Source of the DNA: Bacteroidia bacterium
Lineage (GTDB): Bacteria > Bacteroidota > Bacteroidia > UKL13-3
Direction of reading: 5' to 3'
DNA: 32,285 bases
Assembly (NCBI GenBank): GCA_018058165.1
Contig: JAGPCI010000004.1
Coordinates: 1 to 32,285 of the forward strand
The notes beneath the pieces were generated by a model. The model ran no database searches, was not told where the DNA came from, and was given only the letters and a program-made list of their open reading frames with translations. Position 1 is the stretch's first letter. The number at the start of each line of letters is the position of its first letter. A program made the translations under genes and the position numbers. Positions 32,084-32,285 of this stretch are shown here, piece after piece.

Positions 32084-32285
32084 TTATTCTGCTTTTTTCT
32101 TTTTATCAAAATCAATAACAATAGGTGTTGCAATTGCCACTGATGAGTATGTACCAAATAAGATACCGATTATTAAAGCAAATGTAAATCCTTTAATTAC
32201 TTCGCCACCAAATACAAACAATACCATTGCTACTAAAAATACTGTTAATGATGTAATTATAGTACGGCTTAAAGTAATATTAAGT
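32084..32285 (-). CDS. secDF: Protein translocase SecDF, C-terminal fragment (5' part outside window)
   Basis: 67 codons of an open minus-strand frame that runs off the window edge. The visible end reads LNITLSRTIITSLTVFLVAM, then LFVFGGEVIKGFTFALIIG and ILFGTYSSVAIATPIV, finishing in a basic tail FDKKKKAE. The NxTLSRTxxTS motif and GTYSS are hallmarks of the SecF C-terminal transmembrane region. In Bacteroidota SecD and SecF are usually one fused protein; whether it is so here cannot be seen. It uses the proton gradient to help pull exported proteins through SecYEG. Confidence 0.92.
   Translation of the reverse strand, partial: LNITLSRTIITSLTVFLVAMVLFVFGGEVIKGFTFALIIGILFGTYSSVAIATPIVIDFDKKKKAE

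Overview
The window is a compact, AT-rich (about two thirds A+T by eye) chromosomal segment of a member of the Bacteroidota, probably an aerobic, non-Bacteroides lineage. The evidence is the protein families present (DUF4421-like, TIGR02757, a MarR-YceI pair, a Crp/Fnr regulator of the Bacteroidota type, a lipoprotein dipeptidyl peptidase III, a GyrI-like/SRPBCC fusion), the lack of clear Shine-Dalgarno sequences, and repeated promoters of the Bacteroidota type (-33 TTG, about 19 bp, -7 TAnnTTTG). Almost all of it is housekeeping sequence. No rRNA, tRNA, CRISPR array, prophage or recognisable transposase was seen.

Layout. 1-5.9 kb: 3' part of radC, a GreA/GreB-like protein, a lipid A-type acyltransferase, a DUF4421-like exported protein, a MarR regulator with an array of palindromic operators followed by yceI, an unknown exported protein, and a Crp/Fnr regulator. 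5.9-9.5 kb: an M61 peptidase without PDZ domain, a TIGR02757 protein, and an AAA ATPase of the DUF4143 family lying tightly between two copies of a 39-bp palindromic repeat. 9.6-12.9 kb: lipoprotein dipeptidyl peptidase III, an outer-membrane beta-barrel protein, an MmcQ/YjbR protein and a previously unlisted 30-residue membrane ORF. 12.9-18.6 kb: LtaS-like membrane sulfatase-fold enzyme, murB, purH, mreB. 17.6-23.1 kb: the complete rod-shape/elongasome cluster mreB-mreC-mreD-mrdA(PBP2)-rodA with overlapping genes. 23.1-27.4 kb: membrane-anchored SRPBCC/GyrI-like protein, lytic transglycosylase, and the yicC-gmk-nadD operon. 27.5-32.3 kb: a 34-residue membrane ORF with its own terminator, the rocD-hutH-unknown small exported protein operon, an OmpA-like protein, and the C-terminus of SecDF.

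How the genes work together. Cell-envelope construction dominates: MurB supplies UDP-MurNAc, MreBCD/PBP2/RodA build the side wall, the lytic transglycosylase cuts it, the LpxL-like enzyme and the LtaS-like enzyme modify lipids or envelope polymers, and OmpA and SecDF serve outer-membrane linkage and export. Nucleotide and cofactor genes (purH, gmk, nadD) and amino-acid catabolism (rocD, hutH) are interleaved.

The most unusual signals are (i) the ATPase gene enclosed by two copies of a palindromic element, one perfect and one decayed, looking like a mobile or recombining cassette; (ii) five genes whose -7 promoter box ends only 4-5 nt before the start codon, implying leaderless mRNAs, with TTG and GTG starts among them; (iii) a cluster of palindromes in the marR promoter; and (iv) two tiny membrane-protein genes.
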